Assembly: GCA_900540875.1 (NCBI GenBank)
Contig: UQHT01000026.1
Coordinates: 1 to 39,696, forward strand
Length of the DNA: 39,696 nt
DNA from: an uncultured Collinsella sp.
GTDB taxonomy: Bacteria; Actinomycetota; Coriobacteriia; Coriobacteriales; Coriobacteriaceae
Direction of reading: 5' to 3'
This document shows positions 23,507 through 32,050 of this stretch, piece after piece. Made by a program: the position numbers and the translations under genes. Every line of letters starts with the position of its first letter. Position 1 is the stretch's first letter. The notes beneath the pieces were generated by a model that was given only the letters and a program-made list of their open reading frames with translations, was not told the origin of the DNA and did not search any database.

Positions 23507-26173
23507 ATGACACCTCTCGCAAAACGACTCCCGCGCGAGCTGCGCCGCAATATCGGCAAGTACCTGGGCATCTTTTTGCTTATGTGCGGAAGCATCGCCC
23601 TCACGTCGGGCTTTTTGCTCGCGGCGCATTCCATCGGCTGCCTCATTGACGACATGCGCGATGCGTACACGATCGAGGACGGCCGCGTGACTACCTCCTT
23701 CGAGGCCACCAAAGATCAGCTCAAGGCTGCCGAAGACGCGGCTGAGGACGTCGGCGGCGTTACGTTCTACAAGAACTTCTCTATCGACGCCATCATCAAA
23801 AAGGCGGCTGGCGACGACGGCACCAAGCGCACCCTGCGCACCTACGCGCATCGCACCAAGGTTGACATTGCGTCCTACTGCGAAGGCAGGCAGCCCAAGA
23901 CGGACGATGAGGTGGCAATCGACCGTGTCTTCGCCACCAACAACGACCTCGCCGTGGGCGATAAGGTCGAGCTTGAGGGCCGCACATACACCATCTGCGG
24001 CATCATGACCCAGCCCGATAGCCAGGCGCTGTTCCTCGACAATTCGGACTTTACGGTGAACACCATCACGTACGGCGTGGCCGAGGTCACCGACGCCGGC
24101 TTTGCCGCGCTTGAGGACGCCGGCGGCGCGCCTGCCTACACCTACTCCTTTACCTTTACCGATCGCGATCTCCCCACCGCGGATCGCATCGATGCGGAGC
24201 AGGATATGGTCGAGGCGCTGACCGATGCCGATGCGCGCGTGGACGATCTGATCGATGCCGATTCCAATCAGGGCATTGGCTATGCGCGCGACGACGTCGA
24301 CGGCGACTCCATGATGTGGATGACGTTGCTCGACATCATCATCGTGATCATGGCATTTGTCTTTGTGGTGCTCACCGACGCCACCATCGAGGAGGAGAGC
24401 GCCATCATCGGCACGCTGCTCGCCAGCGGCTATCGCCGCCGCGAGATCGTGCTGCACTACCTCGCGCTTCCCGCCATCGTGGGCGTGCTCGCGGCGCTTT
24501 TGGGCACCGCGCTCGGCGTCGCGTTCTTTACCGAGCCCATGCGCGGCCTCTATTACGGTTCGTATAGCCTGCCTCCCTTCCAGGTGTACTGGAGCTGGGA
24601 GATCTTCGTGAAGTGCGCTGTGGTTCCCGCCGCCGCGCTCATCCTCATTACGCTGGTGGGCCTGCTCCGCAAAATGGGCAAGACGCCGTTGCAGTTCCTT
24701 CGTCACGAGGCGAGCGGTAAGTCGGGTACCAAGCGCGGTCTGCAGCTGCCGGAACGCATGGGCTTTGTCTCCCGCTTCCGTCTGCGCGTTTTCCTGCGCA
24801 ACCTGGGCAACTTCGCCACGCTCTTCGTGGGCATCGCGTTTGGGTCGCTGCTTTTGCTCTTTGGCCTGGCGATCCTGCCCACGATGACGCACTATGCGGA
24901 CAACCTGGAGACGAGCCTGGTCGCCGAGCATCAGTACACACTTAAGGCGCCGCTGGAGCTCGAGGGCACTACCGAGGAGCGCGAGCAGTGGTCGGCACTC
25001 GAGCGCTTGCAGTCGGTTGACGGCGCGCTGCTCTCCGCCGCCCAGGATGCCGATGACGAGCTTGACGGCGCGGCCGATGCGGCGCAGACGGCAGCCGATG
25101 CCGCGACCGCATCTCCGTCTGCCGAGAGCCTGACCGCAGCGCAGGATGCGCTTGCCAAGGTCCAGGACAAGAAGGATGCGCTCTACGCGCGCCTTGACGA
25201 TCTTGCCGATGCCCTCGGCTGCAACCGCGATGAGGCCATCGATCTGATCGACAAGGCCTCTAAGATCGACACTGACAACGACGATATCCACCCGGTCAAT
25301 ACGACCGACAACGGCGCGGGCGCAATCGCGCAGGCCGAGAAATATGCCGTTTACCAGCTGCAGTACGACCGTGGCGACGGTAATGGCGAGGAGGCGATTT
25401 CCGTCTACGGCATTTCATCTCATTCGCGCTATTGGAAAGACCTCAACGTCGGCGACGGCCGCGTTGTCTTTGGCGGCGGCCTGCTCGACAAGTTTGGCTG
25501 GAGCGAGGGCCAGAAGGTCGAGCTTCGCGACAAGTACGAGGCTCGGGATTATTCTCTTAAGTACGCGGGCAAGGACTGTGCCTGGGGCTCCAAGTCGGAC
25601 ATGAATATCTATATGAGTATCGATGACTTTAACGAGCTGTTCGACAACGATGCCGCCTACTTTAACGGCTATGTGAGCGACGAGAAGCTCGACCTCGACG
25701 CGCGCTACTTTGCCGGCGACACCACGCCCGACGACATGCGCGCCGTGGGCGACCAGTTCATCGGCATGATGAGCAAAATGATCGGCATGATGGTCGGGCT
25801 CGCGGTGTTTATCTTCCTGCTGTTTATGTACCTGCTGACCAAGGCGGTGATCGACCACAGCGCCCGTTCGATTAGCTATATGAAAGTCTTTGGCTATCGA
25901 GATAGCGAGATCTCGCATCTGTACATCCGCTCGATCACGCTGTGCGTGGCGGCGTCGCTCGTGCTGAGCCTGCCGGTCATTATTGGCTCGCTCACGGCCA
26001 TCTTCCGCTCGATGCTGCTCGCCTACAACGGCAATATCGAGATCTACGTGCCCGCTTGGTCCATGGCTGCATGCGTCGGCATTGGCTTTGCGACCTACCT
26101 GGTCGTGGCGCTGCTACACACGCGCTCTATCAAGCGCGTCGGTCTGGCCGAAGCCCTCAAGGTGCAGGAGTAG
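23507..26173 (+). CDS. FtsX-domain ABC permease (MacB/BceB-like)
   Basis: The 888-residue protein has an N-terminal helix (IGKYLGIFLLMCGSIALTSG), a ~200-residue outer domain, and a first FtsX helix set beginning WMTLLDIIIVIMAFVFVVLT. A helix (LFVGIAFGSLLLLFGLAILP) opens a second large outer domain of ~300 residues with an Ala/Asp-rich helical stretch (DDELDGAADAAQTAADAATA). A last FtsX set begins MIGMMVGLAVFIFLLFMYLL and ends near IKRVGLAEALKVQE. The duplicated FtsX layout matches large Gram-positive permeases with ten helices. ATG 23507 lies in the 8-bp gap after the ATPase stop; the longer open frame from 23279 overlaps that gene. Confidence 0.88.
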   Translation: MTPLAKRLPRELRRNIGKYLGIFLLMCGSIALTSGFLLAAHSIGCLIDDMRDAYTIEDGRVTTSFEATKDQLKAAEDAAEDVGGVTFYKNFSIDAIIKKAAGDDGTKRTLRTYAHRTKVDIASYCEGRQPKTDDEVAIDRVFATNNDLAVGDKVELEGRTYTICGIMTQPDSQALFLDNSDFTVNTITYGVAEVTDAGFAALEDAGGAPAYTYSFTFTDRDLPTADRIDAEQDMVEALTDADARVDDLIDADSNQGIGYARDDVDGDSMMWMTLLDIIIVIMAFVFVVLTDATIEEESAIIGTLLASGYRRREIVLHYLALPAIVGVLAALLGTALGVAFFTEPMRGLYYGSYSLPPFQVYWSWEIFVKCAVVPAAALILITLVGLLRKMGKTPLQFLRHEASGKSGTKRGLQLPERMGFVSRFRLRVFLRNLGNFATLFVGIAFGSLLLLFGLAILPTMTHYADNLETSLVAEHQYTLKAPLELEGTTEEREQWSALERLQSVDGALLSAAQDADDELDGAADAAQTAADAATASPSAESLTAAQDALAKVQDKKDALYARLDDLADALGCNRDEAIDLIDKASKIDTDNDDIHPVNTTDNGAGAIAQAEKYAVYQLQYDRGDGNGEEAISVYGISSHSRYWKDLNVGDGRVVFGGGLLDKFGWSEGQKVELRDKYEARDYSLKYAGKDCAWGSKSDMNIYMSIDDFNELFDNDAAYFNGYVSDEKLDLDARYFAGDTTPDDMRAVGDQFIGMMSKMIGMMVGLAVFIFLLFMYLLTKAVIDHSARSISYMKVFGYRDSEISHLYIRSITLCVAASLVLSLPVIIGSLTAIFRSMLLAYNGNIEIYVPAWSMAACVGIGFATYLVVALLHTRSIKRVGLAEALKVQE

Positions 26174-26190
26174 TCATTGGGTGTTCCTAT
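26172..26190 (+). repeat. REP-like fragment at the IS110 left border
   Basis: AGTCATTGGGTGTTCC follows directly on the permease stop, the same way AGTCATTGGGTAGTCG follows the stop at 35644. The similarity then ends abruptly where the IS110 remnant begins, as if the insertion interrupted a REP-like unit. Confidence 0.5.
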
Positions 26191-26210
26191 AGTTTTGTCA
26201 ACCTTCGACG

Positions 26211-26926
26211 CTACTCCCGGTAGGGCACCCGGTCGCGCATCACGGCGTATATCGCCCTGAGCCGCTTCCTCGCGACGGCCTTGAGCGCCCGCCCGTGCCC
26301 CATGCCCCGCGCCCTGCAGGCCCGGTAGTACTCGCCGTAGCGCCCCGACGACCTCACCAGGCTGTTGCACGAGAAGATCAGAAGAGACTTGAGCCTCGCG
26401 TCGCCCCGCCTGGACGCCCTGACCGACCTCACCGACGTGCCGGAGCTCCTCACCCTCGGGGCTATGCCGCAGTACGAGGCCAGGTGGTCGTGGTCCGGGA
26501 ACCTCCCGATGTCGACCGACACCGCGAGCTGCGCCGCGGTCCTCGGGCCGATGCCGGGCACGGTGAGCAGGCACGCGTAGGTCTGTCGCCCTCGAGCAGC
26601 GCCGTGGCGTCGCGCTCGTCGGTCTTGGCCTCGCCGGCGAACAGGCCCGCGGCGCGGCTGGCGGCGAGCCCGGGCAGGTGGGCGACCCCGAGCCCCGCGG
26701 CGCGGGCCCGCCTCACGGCGAGGGACCCTATGTTGCGGAACTGGTCGACGACGACGAGCGTGCCGGCGGGCGCGGAGGCGAACAGCGCGTCGAGCTCGGC
26801 CTCCCTGTTGCGGACGGGGGCGCTGGCCAGCACCTCCCCGTCGCGGTCGACCAGGCAGGCCCAGTGCGATGACTTGCCGACGTCCAGGCCGAGCACGGCC
26901 GCGGGCCTGGTGGATGTCGCTTTCAC
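26211..26926 (-). pseudogene. IS110-family transposase, internally deleted and frameshifted
   Basis: The 5' part (GTG 26926 behind AAGGA) encodes the DEDD domain: LGLDVGKSSHWACLVDRDG, VVVDQFRNIGSLAVRRARA and AKTDERDATALLEGD. The 3' part, in another frame, encodes the Tnp IS116/IS110/IS902 domain: YACLLTVPGIGPRTAAQLAV, YCGIAPRVRSSGTS and the later Ser-containing helix NSLVRSSGRYGEYY. The two meet near 26575-26585, and the ~110-residue coiled-coil region expected between them is missing. The element is therefore inactive unless helped in trans. Confidence 0.88.
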
Positions 26927-27165
26927 GGTGGTATCCTTCCGGTAGTCGTTCGACCGGATGGCCTCCCCCTCGGCACTCACATTACCAGCCGCGGCGCCTG
27001 CCCGGCACTTTCCTATCAGCCGTCGGGGGCGGCGCGTCCCGCGCCGGCAGCACCCAACGGGCCCTCTCGGGGGCAGGGACGTTCGGCCGTGCGCGGGCGC
27101 CCGGTCGGCGGCCCGTTCTGGGCGCGCCTCAATCGTAGCCCGAGACGGGCCCGGGCTGACAATTT
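26927..27165 (-). ncRNA. IS110 5' noncoding end, possible bridge RNA
   Basis: About 240 bp upstream of the transposase start are GC-rich, free of genes and full of short inverted repeats (for example GCCGGCGCGGGACGCGCC on the minus strand). In the IS110 group this long noncoding end encodes the bridge RNA that pairs with target and donor DNA. The call rests on position and IS family; the folding and recognition loops were not modelled. Confidence 0.4.
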
Positions 27166-27169
27166 CGAC

Positions 27170-27285
27170 TGTAATGGACGTTCTTAAACGACTAGTCGTT
27201 GGGGACAGTCTTTGCCGGATCGCCGGCTCGCTGGCCGGGCGGCAAGCACTCATTTAAGTCTGTCCCCAATGAGTGCCTAGCGACT
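27170..27285. repeat. REP-like repeat, second full copy
   Basis: TAATGGACGTTCTTAAACGA through CAGTCTTTGCCGGATCGCCGG closely matches 22482-22545. It is followed by TCATTTAAGTCTGTCCCCAA, the arm of the hairpin at 22654. It borders the IS110 remnant on the right. Confidence 0.8.
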
Positions 27286-27296
27286 CGGCGTTGCGC

Positions 27297-27327
27297 TTGA
27301 CTTCAACCCCACTTCAACGGGTACCAT
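27297..27327 (+). promoter_or_regulatory. Weak promoter candidate before the DUF362 gene
   Basis: TTGACT and TACCAT lie 43 bases upstream of the start, but with a long 19-bp spacer. Confidence 0.3.
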
Positions 27328-27369
27328 CCTCTATGTCTGTAACGCCATATAGACCGAGGGGATAGATCT

Positions 27370-28575
27370 ATGACCGCAACCGCACCCGCAGCACCGGCAA
27401 AGGTGTACTTCACCAACCTGCGCACGCATGCTCGCGAGAGCCAGCTCGACAAGCTCAAGCGCCTCATCCGCCGCGCTGGTATCGAGCGGATCGACTTTGA
27501 GAACAAGTTTGTCGCCATCAAGATTCACTTTGGTGAGCTGGGCAACCTGAGCTTTTTGCGCCCCAACTACGCCCGAGCCGTCGCGGACGTCGTGAAGGAG
27601 CTGGGCGGCAAGCCCTTCCTTACCGACTGCAACACGCTCTATGTGGGTAGCCGCAAAAATGCGCTCGAGCACATCGACACCGCCTACCAGAACGGCTTTA
27701 CCCCGTACGCCACGGGCTGCCAGATCATCATCGCCGACGGCCTCAAGGGCACCGACGAGGCGCTCGTCCCGGTCGAGGGCGGCGAGTACGTGCGCGAGGC
27801 AAAGATCGGCCAGGCACTCATGGATGCCGACATCGTGATTAGCCTCACCCACTTTAAGGGCCATGAGCAGGCCGGCTTTGGCGGTGCCATGAAGAACCTG
27901 GGTATGGGCGGCGGTAGCCGTGCCGGCAAGATGGAGCAGCACGCCGCTGGCAAGCCGAGCGTCGATACCACCAACTGCGTTGGCTGCCGTGCCTGCGAGA
28001 AGATATGCGCGCACAGCGCCATCACGTTTGACGGTACGCGTGAGCGCGAGCTTGCCAACGGCAGCACTCGCACGGTTCACGTGGCTGCCATCGACCACGA
28101 TCGCTGCGTGGGCTGCGGACGCTGCATTGCGGCGTGCAACCAGGACTGCATCAAGCCCGACTATGATGCCGCGGCCGACGTACTCAACTACAAGATCGCC
28201 GAGTACACCAAAGCCGTCGTCGACGGCCGCCCGAGCTTCCACATCTCGCTTGCCATGGATATCAGCCCCAACTGCGACTGCCATCCCGAAAACGACACGC
28301 CTATCGTCAACGATATCGGCATGTTCGCGAGCTTCGACCCGGTCGCCATCGATCAGGCCTGTGCCGATGCCGTCCTGGCATCCGAGCCGCTGCCTAACAC
28401 CGAGCTTACCGACAGCGCGGCCAAGATGGAGCATAATCACGAGCATCTGGAGGGCGAGCAGGCCAAGGATCCCTTCTGCATCACGCATCCCGACACCGAC
28501 TGGCGCGCGTGCATCGCGCATGCCGAGAAGATCGGCCTGGGCACGAGCAAGTACGAGCTCATCGAGGTCAAATAG
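27370..28575 (+). CDS. DUF362 protein with two [4Fe-4S] motifs
   Basis: The 401-residue protein has the DUF362 pattern (KVYFTNLRTH; IKIHFGELGNLSFLRPNYAR; DADIVISLTHFKGHEQAGFG; GAMKNLGMGGGSRAGK) interrupted near residue 202-260 by a ferredoxin domain with NCVGCRACEKICAHSAI and CVGCGRCIAACNQDC. A late DISPNCDCHPENDTP adds further Cys. The biochemical role of such proteins is not established; electron transfer is likely. Start ATG 27370 has GAGGGGA upstream. It is monocistronic with a terminator at 28628. The partner in this organism is unknown, though Ech and other ferredoxin users are present. Confidence 0.9.
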   Translation: MTATAPAAPAKVYFTNLRTHARESQLDKLKRLIRRAGIERIDFENKFVAIKIHFGELGNLSFLRPNYARAVADVVKELGGKPFLTDCNTLYVGSRKNALEHIDTAYQNGFTPYATGCQIIIADGLKGTDEALVPVEGGEYVREAKIGQALMDADIVISLTHFKGHEQAGFGGAMKNLGMGGGSRAGKMEQHAAGKPSVDTTNCVGCRACEKICAHSAITFDGTRERELANGSTRTVHVAAIDHDRCVGCGRCIAACNQDCIKPDYDAAADVLNYKIAEYTKAVVDGRPSFHISLAMDISPNCDCHPENDTPIVNDIGMFASFDPVAIDQACADAVLASEPLPNTELTDSAAKMEHNHEHLEGEQAKDPFCITHPDTDWRACIAHAEKIGLGTSKYELIEVK

Positions 28576-28627
28576 CACCTAGTTATTGGACATATCAAGC
28601 GCCTTTGTAGCGTTAGTTGAGCAAAAG

Positions 28628-28660
28628 CCGCCCGCGAGCACAAAGCTCGCGGGCGGATTT
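28628..28660. terminator. Bidirectional terminator between convergent genes
   Basis: CCGCCCGCGAGC (28628-28639) pairs perfectly with GCTCGCGGGCGG (28645-28656) over ACAAA. ATTTTC follows on the plus strand and CTTTTGC on the minus strand, serving both the DUF362 gene and the hydrolase gene. Confidence 0.92.
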
Positions 28661-28706
28661 TCGGAAGTGCTAGGGGTCAGATAGACCAGTAAACCGTACT
28701 ATTTGC

Positions 28707-29672
28707 CTAAAAATACTCGTCGAGGAAGTCGTCGACCGTGTTCCAGTAGAGCTCGGGGTTAACTTGCGCACTCTTGGCGTGGGTGGCGCCATGGATGGTG
28801 AGCTTTTGCTTGACCTTGCTGGCGCACGCGTCGTAGTTTTGGTCGAGCATGTCGTACGGCACAAAGGTGTCCTGGTCGCCGTGGATAAACAGCATGGGAA
28901 CCGTCGCGTGTTTGAGTTGCTCCACACTGCTCGCCTTATGAAAGTCGTAGCCCGCGCGCACGTTGCACACCAAGTTTGCTACATCGAGCAAGGGAAAGCT
29001 GGGCAGCCCGAACACGTCCTTGAGCTGCAGAGAAAACTCGTCCCAAACACTCGTATAACCACAGTCCTCGATAATGCATTTCACGTTTGCGGGCAGAGAT
29101 TCCCCCGCGACGTCCATGGCGGTTGCCGCACCCATCGACTCGCCAAAGACCAGGATGCGCGCCTCGGGGTCAGCCTGAACGATCCGCCCAATCCATGCAA
29201 CGACATCGAGCCGCTCGGGCCAACCCATGCCGATATAGTCGCCGCCGGAGCGCTCGTGGGCGCGGGCGGCGGGTGCGAGTACGTTCATGCCGCGGTCGTG
29301 GAATCGTTTGACGTATCGGGCCATGCCGATGGGCTCATCGGTGTATCCGTGTAGGCAGATAGCGTAATTGTGCGTGCTCTCTGGGGCGGCAAAATACCAA
29401 GCGGTAAGTTCGGTTCCGTCATCTGCGGTGAGGCTGCTGCTCTCGCGGTTCTCTTTAAACCATGCCCGCGCCTCGGTTCCCTCGGCATCCGGCTGCTCAC
29501 TTTCTTTGTCGTCCTTGCCGTCCTGCATCATCTTCATGGTGTATGGCGCGCGGGGATTCAGCGCGAAGTCAAACAGAAAGTTGCCGGCAAATCCGAGCAG
29601 CGCAATGACAACCACCAGTGCAACGATGCCGGCTATCTTGAGCTTTCGATGGGAATGTGCGTTTTGAGCCAT
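28707..29672 (-). CDS. Membrane-anchored alpha/beta hydrolase
   Basis: The 321-residue protein starts with a basic stretch and one helix (IAGIVALVVVIALLGFAGNF), placing the rest outside the cell. The hydrolase core has HGYTD near the oxyanion hole, nucleophile Ser in VFGESMGAATAM, acid Asp in FIHGDQDTFVPYD and His in IHGATHAKS, so the triad is complete. It resembles the BAAT/Bem46-like serine hydrolases; the substrate is unknown. ATG 29672 has AGGAG eight bases upstream. It is transcribed from a strong promoter (29722-29750) overlapping palindromic operator-like sites, divergent from hemolysin III. Confidence 0.88.
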   Translation of the reverse strand: MAQNAHSHRKLKIAGIVALVVVIALLGFAGNFLFDFALNPRAPYTMKMMQDGKDDKESEQPDAEGTEARAWFKENRESSSLTADDGTELTAWYFAAPESTHNYAICLHGYTDEPIGMARYVKRFHDRGMNVLAPAARAHERSGGDYIGMGWPERLDVVAWIGRIVQADPEARILVFGESMGAATAMDVAGESLPANVKCIIEDCGYTSVWDEFSLQLKDVFGLPSFPLLDVANLVCNVRAGYDFHKASSVEQLKHATVPMLFIHGDQDTFVPYDMLDQNYDACASKVKQKLTIHGATHAKSAQVNPELYWNTVDDFLDEYF

Positions 29673-29691
29673 GCGGTATTCTCCTATAAGA

Positions 29692-29751
29692 TGTTAATGC
29701 ATCAACATTTAATGCAAGCGCATTATGGACGTTCGCCGTTGATGCGTCAAC
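29692..29751 (-). promoter_or_regulatory. Promoter with two palindromic operator-like sites
   Basis: On the minus strand TTGACG (29750-29745), a 17-bp spacer and CATAAT (29727-29722) form a near-consensus promoter for the hydrolase. TGTTAATGCATCAACA (29692-29707) and GTTGATGCGTCAAC (29738-29751) share the palindrome GTTRATGCRTYAAC. Their centres are 45 bp apart, about four helical turns, one over the -35 and one downstream of the start. AATGCAAGCGCATT (29711-29724) between them is a third, weaker dyad over the -10. Confidence 0.65.
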
Positions 29752-29858
29752 AGGCAAAGAATGGGTAAACAAAGGGTCACGTATGGTGCAAATTTCGCAC
29801 GCACCCAGACGCTTTGATATAGTGTTGAGAACTCTTTACGTTGGAGGATGTAACCGGC

Positions 29859-30542
29859 ATGTCCGATTCGAGCGACAGTTCCAAGCCGCGACCCAAGGCC
29901 GCGGCCGTTCCGCACTACACGGTGGGCGAGGAGATCATGAACTCCGTCACCCATGGTGTCGGCTGTCTGCTGGGTATCGCGGGCCTGGTGCTCCTGATCG
30001 TATTCGCTGCCCTGCGCGGCGGTGGCCCGGCCCACATGGCCGCGGCAATTGTCTATGGCGTCAGCATCATCCTCGAGTACCTAGCCTCCACGCTCTACCA
30101 TGCGATTCAACCCGCGCGCGCCAAGCGCGTGTTCCGCATCATCGACCACAGCTGCATCTACCTGCTCATAGCCGGCAGCTATACGCCGTTTTGCCTCATC
30201 ACGCTCGCAAACGACGGCGGCGCTGCGCTGTTCTTCGCCGTATGGGCCATCGCCATTATCGGCATTGCCCTCGAGTGCTTTATGCGCGAGCGCCAGCCGC
30301 ACTGGGTAAGCGGCCTGGTCTATCTGCTGATGGGCTGGCTCGTTGTCTTTAAACTGCCCGCACTCGTGGCGCTGCTGAACCCCGTGGCGCTTGCCCTGCT
30401 CGCCGTCGGCGGCGTGTGCTACACCGTGGGCGTGCCGTTCTATATCGCCAAAAACGTGCGCTATCTGCACAGTGTTTTCCACTTGTGGGTGCTCGCCGGC
30501 AGCATCTTCCAGTTCATGGCGGTGATTCTCTTCGTAATCTAG
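29859..30542 (+). CDS. Hemolysin III / PAQR-family membrane protein
   Basis: The 227-residue protein has the family landmarks: NSVTHGVGCLLGIAGLVLL near the N-terminus, EYLASTLYHAIQPARAKRVF, IIDHSCIYLLIAGSYTPFCL and the C-terminal HSVFHLWVLAGSIFQFMAV. These hold the Ser, Asp and His residues that bind zinc in PAQR proteins, across seven predicted helices. Bacterial members are thought to be membrane hydrolases or act in lipid homeostasis; haemolysis is a historical label. ATG 29859 is chosen; GGAGG lies 11 bases upstream, and TTG 29841 is an alternative. It is divergent from the hydrolase gene and may share its operators. Confidence 0.9.
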   Translation: MSDSSDSSKPRPKAAAVPHYTVGEEIMNSVTHGVGCLLGIAGLVLLIVFAALRGGGPAHMAAAIVYGVSIILEYLASTLYHAIQPARAKRVFRIIDHSCIYLLIAGSYTPFCLITLANDGGAALFFAVWAIAIIGIALECFMRERQPHWVSGLVYLLMGWLVVFKLPALVALLNPVALALLAVGGVCYTVGVPFYIAKNVRYLHSVFHLWVLAGSIFQFMAVILFVI

Positions 30543-30652
30543 CGACCGCGCCTGCGCGCCCGCGTCCTCGTTTGGGCGCCGGTGCAATTGCCGTATCCGT
30601 CATCAACGTTTTGACCTGACGTCCCGAATCTTGGAGGTTCGAGAAACTCCCG

Positions 30653-32026
30653 ATGGACATAACCATCTCCCTTATCACTACCCTCGTTTTGACCCTCATC
30701 AACGGCTACTTCTCTATGTCCGAGATGGCGCTCACCACGGCCAAGCGCGCCGTGCTGGAGCATGAGGCCGAGGAAGGCGACAAGCGCGCCGAGCGTGCCA
30801 TTAAGCTGGCCGCCGACTCCGACCAGCTGCTCGCCACCATCCAGGTCGCCATCACGCTCGTGGGCTTCGCCTCGTCCGCCGTCGCCTCGACGAGCCTGTC
30901 CGACCCGCTTGCCACGTGGCTCATGAGCTTTGGCATCGCGCCGCTCTCCGCCATCGCGCGCGGCCTGGCGCCGGTCATCATCACCGTCGCGGTCGCCTTC
31001 GTGTCCATCGTGATCGGCGAGCTCGTCCCCAAGCGCATCGGCCTGGCCAATGCCGAGGGCGTGTCCAAGCAGGTCGTGGGCCCGCTTTCCGTGTTCCAGA
31101 AGATCGCCCGTCCGCTCGTGTGGCTGACTGGCGCTTGCTCCGATGGCCTGGCCCGCATCTTGCGTATCAAGAGTGCCGACGACCGTCAGAACGTCTCGGA
31201 AGAAGAGATCAAGTACATGGTCTCGGAGCAGGACGACCTGCTCGACGAGGAAAAGCGCATGATCCACGAGATCTTTGACCTGGGCGACACCGTTGCCCGC
31301 GAGGTCATGGTGCCGCGCGTGGACACCACCATGTGCGAGGACGACGAGACGGTCGCCAGCGTGCTATCCACCATGCGCCAGACCGGCTTCAGCCGCATCC
31401 CCGTCTATCACGAGGACCCCGACAACGTCGCGGGCATCGCGCACATCAAGGACCTGATCCAGCCCGCGCTCGATGGCAAGGGCGACCAGCCCATCGCCGG
31501 CTTTTTGCGCGACGCCACCTTTGTGCCCGACACCAAGGACATCCTGCCGCTGCTGTCCGAGATGCAGACCTCGCACGACCAGATCGTGGTCGTCGTGGAT
31601 GAGTACGGCGGCACGGCCGGCATCATCACCATCGAGGACATCGTCGAGGAGATCGTGGGCGAGATCGAGGACGAGTTCGACCCCGACAACAAGTACCTCA
31701 CGCGCCTTTCGCGCCGCGAGTGGCTCGTTGATGGGCGTTTTTCGTGCGATGACGCGATTGAGCTTGGTTGGCCGCTTGAGGAAAGCGATGATTATGAGAC
31801 CATCGCCGGCTGGATTTTGGAGCTTTGCGACTCGGTGCCCGACATCGGAGAGGTGTTTGAGGTCGCGGGGTACAAGTTTAAAGTGCAGTCGATGCGTGGC
31901 CAGCGCATCTCGCTCATTCGCGTGATCGCTCCGGCCGAAACCGATAAGAAGGATTCCGAGTCTTCGGTAGACGAGCCGACGACGTCGGGTGCGGGTTCCG
32001 CGAATCCGCACGACGGCGACGAGTAG
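30653..32026 (+). CDS. CNNM/CorC-type transporter-associated protein (hemolysin C family)
   Basis: The 457-residue protein has a DUF21 membrane domain (LINGYFSMSEMALTTAKRAV, then three further helices). Two CBS domains follow (MVPRVDTTMCEDDETVASVL; GFLRDATFVPDTKDILPLL) and then a CorC_HlyC domain (VDEYGGTAGIITIEDIVEEI). The acidic GEIEDEFDPDN ends the CBS pair. CNNM/CorC proteins export Mg2+ or support its efflux in response to nucleotide binding by the CBS pair. A low-complexity acidic tail follows. GGAGG lies 15 bases before the start. Together with the genes at 35991 and 37826 this makes three Mg-related proteins in 9 kb. Confidence 0.92.
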   Translation: MDITISLITTLVLTLINGYFSMSEMALTTAKRAVLEHEAEEGDKRAERAIKLAADSDQLLATIQVAITLVGFASSAVASTSLSDPLATWLMSFGIAPLSAIARGLAPVIITVAVAFVSIVIGELVPKRIGLANAEGVSKQVVGPLSVFQKIARPLVWLTGACSDGLARILRIKSADDRQNVSEEEIKYMVSEQDDLLDEEKRMIHEIFDLGDTVAREVMVPRVDTTMCEDDETVASVLSTMRQTGFSRIPVYHEDPDNVAGIAHIKDLIQPALDGKGDQPIAGFLRDATFVPDTKDILPLLSEMQTSHDQIVVVVDEYGGTAGIITIEDIVEEIVGEIEDEFDPDNKYLTRLSRREWLVDGRFSCDDAIELGWPLEESDDYETIAGWILELCDSVPDIGEVFEVAGYKFKVQSMRGQRISLIRVIAPAETDKKDSESSVDEPTTSGAGSANPHDGDE

Positions 32027-32050
32027 GACAAGGAAGAGTAGGGGAGAGTT

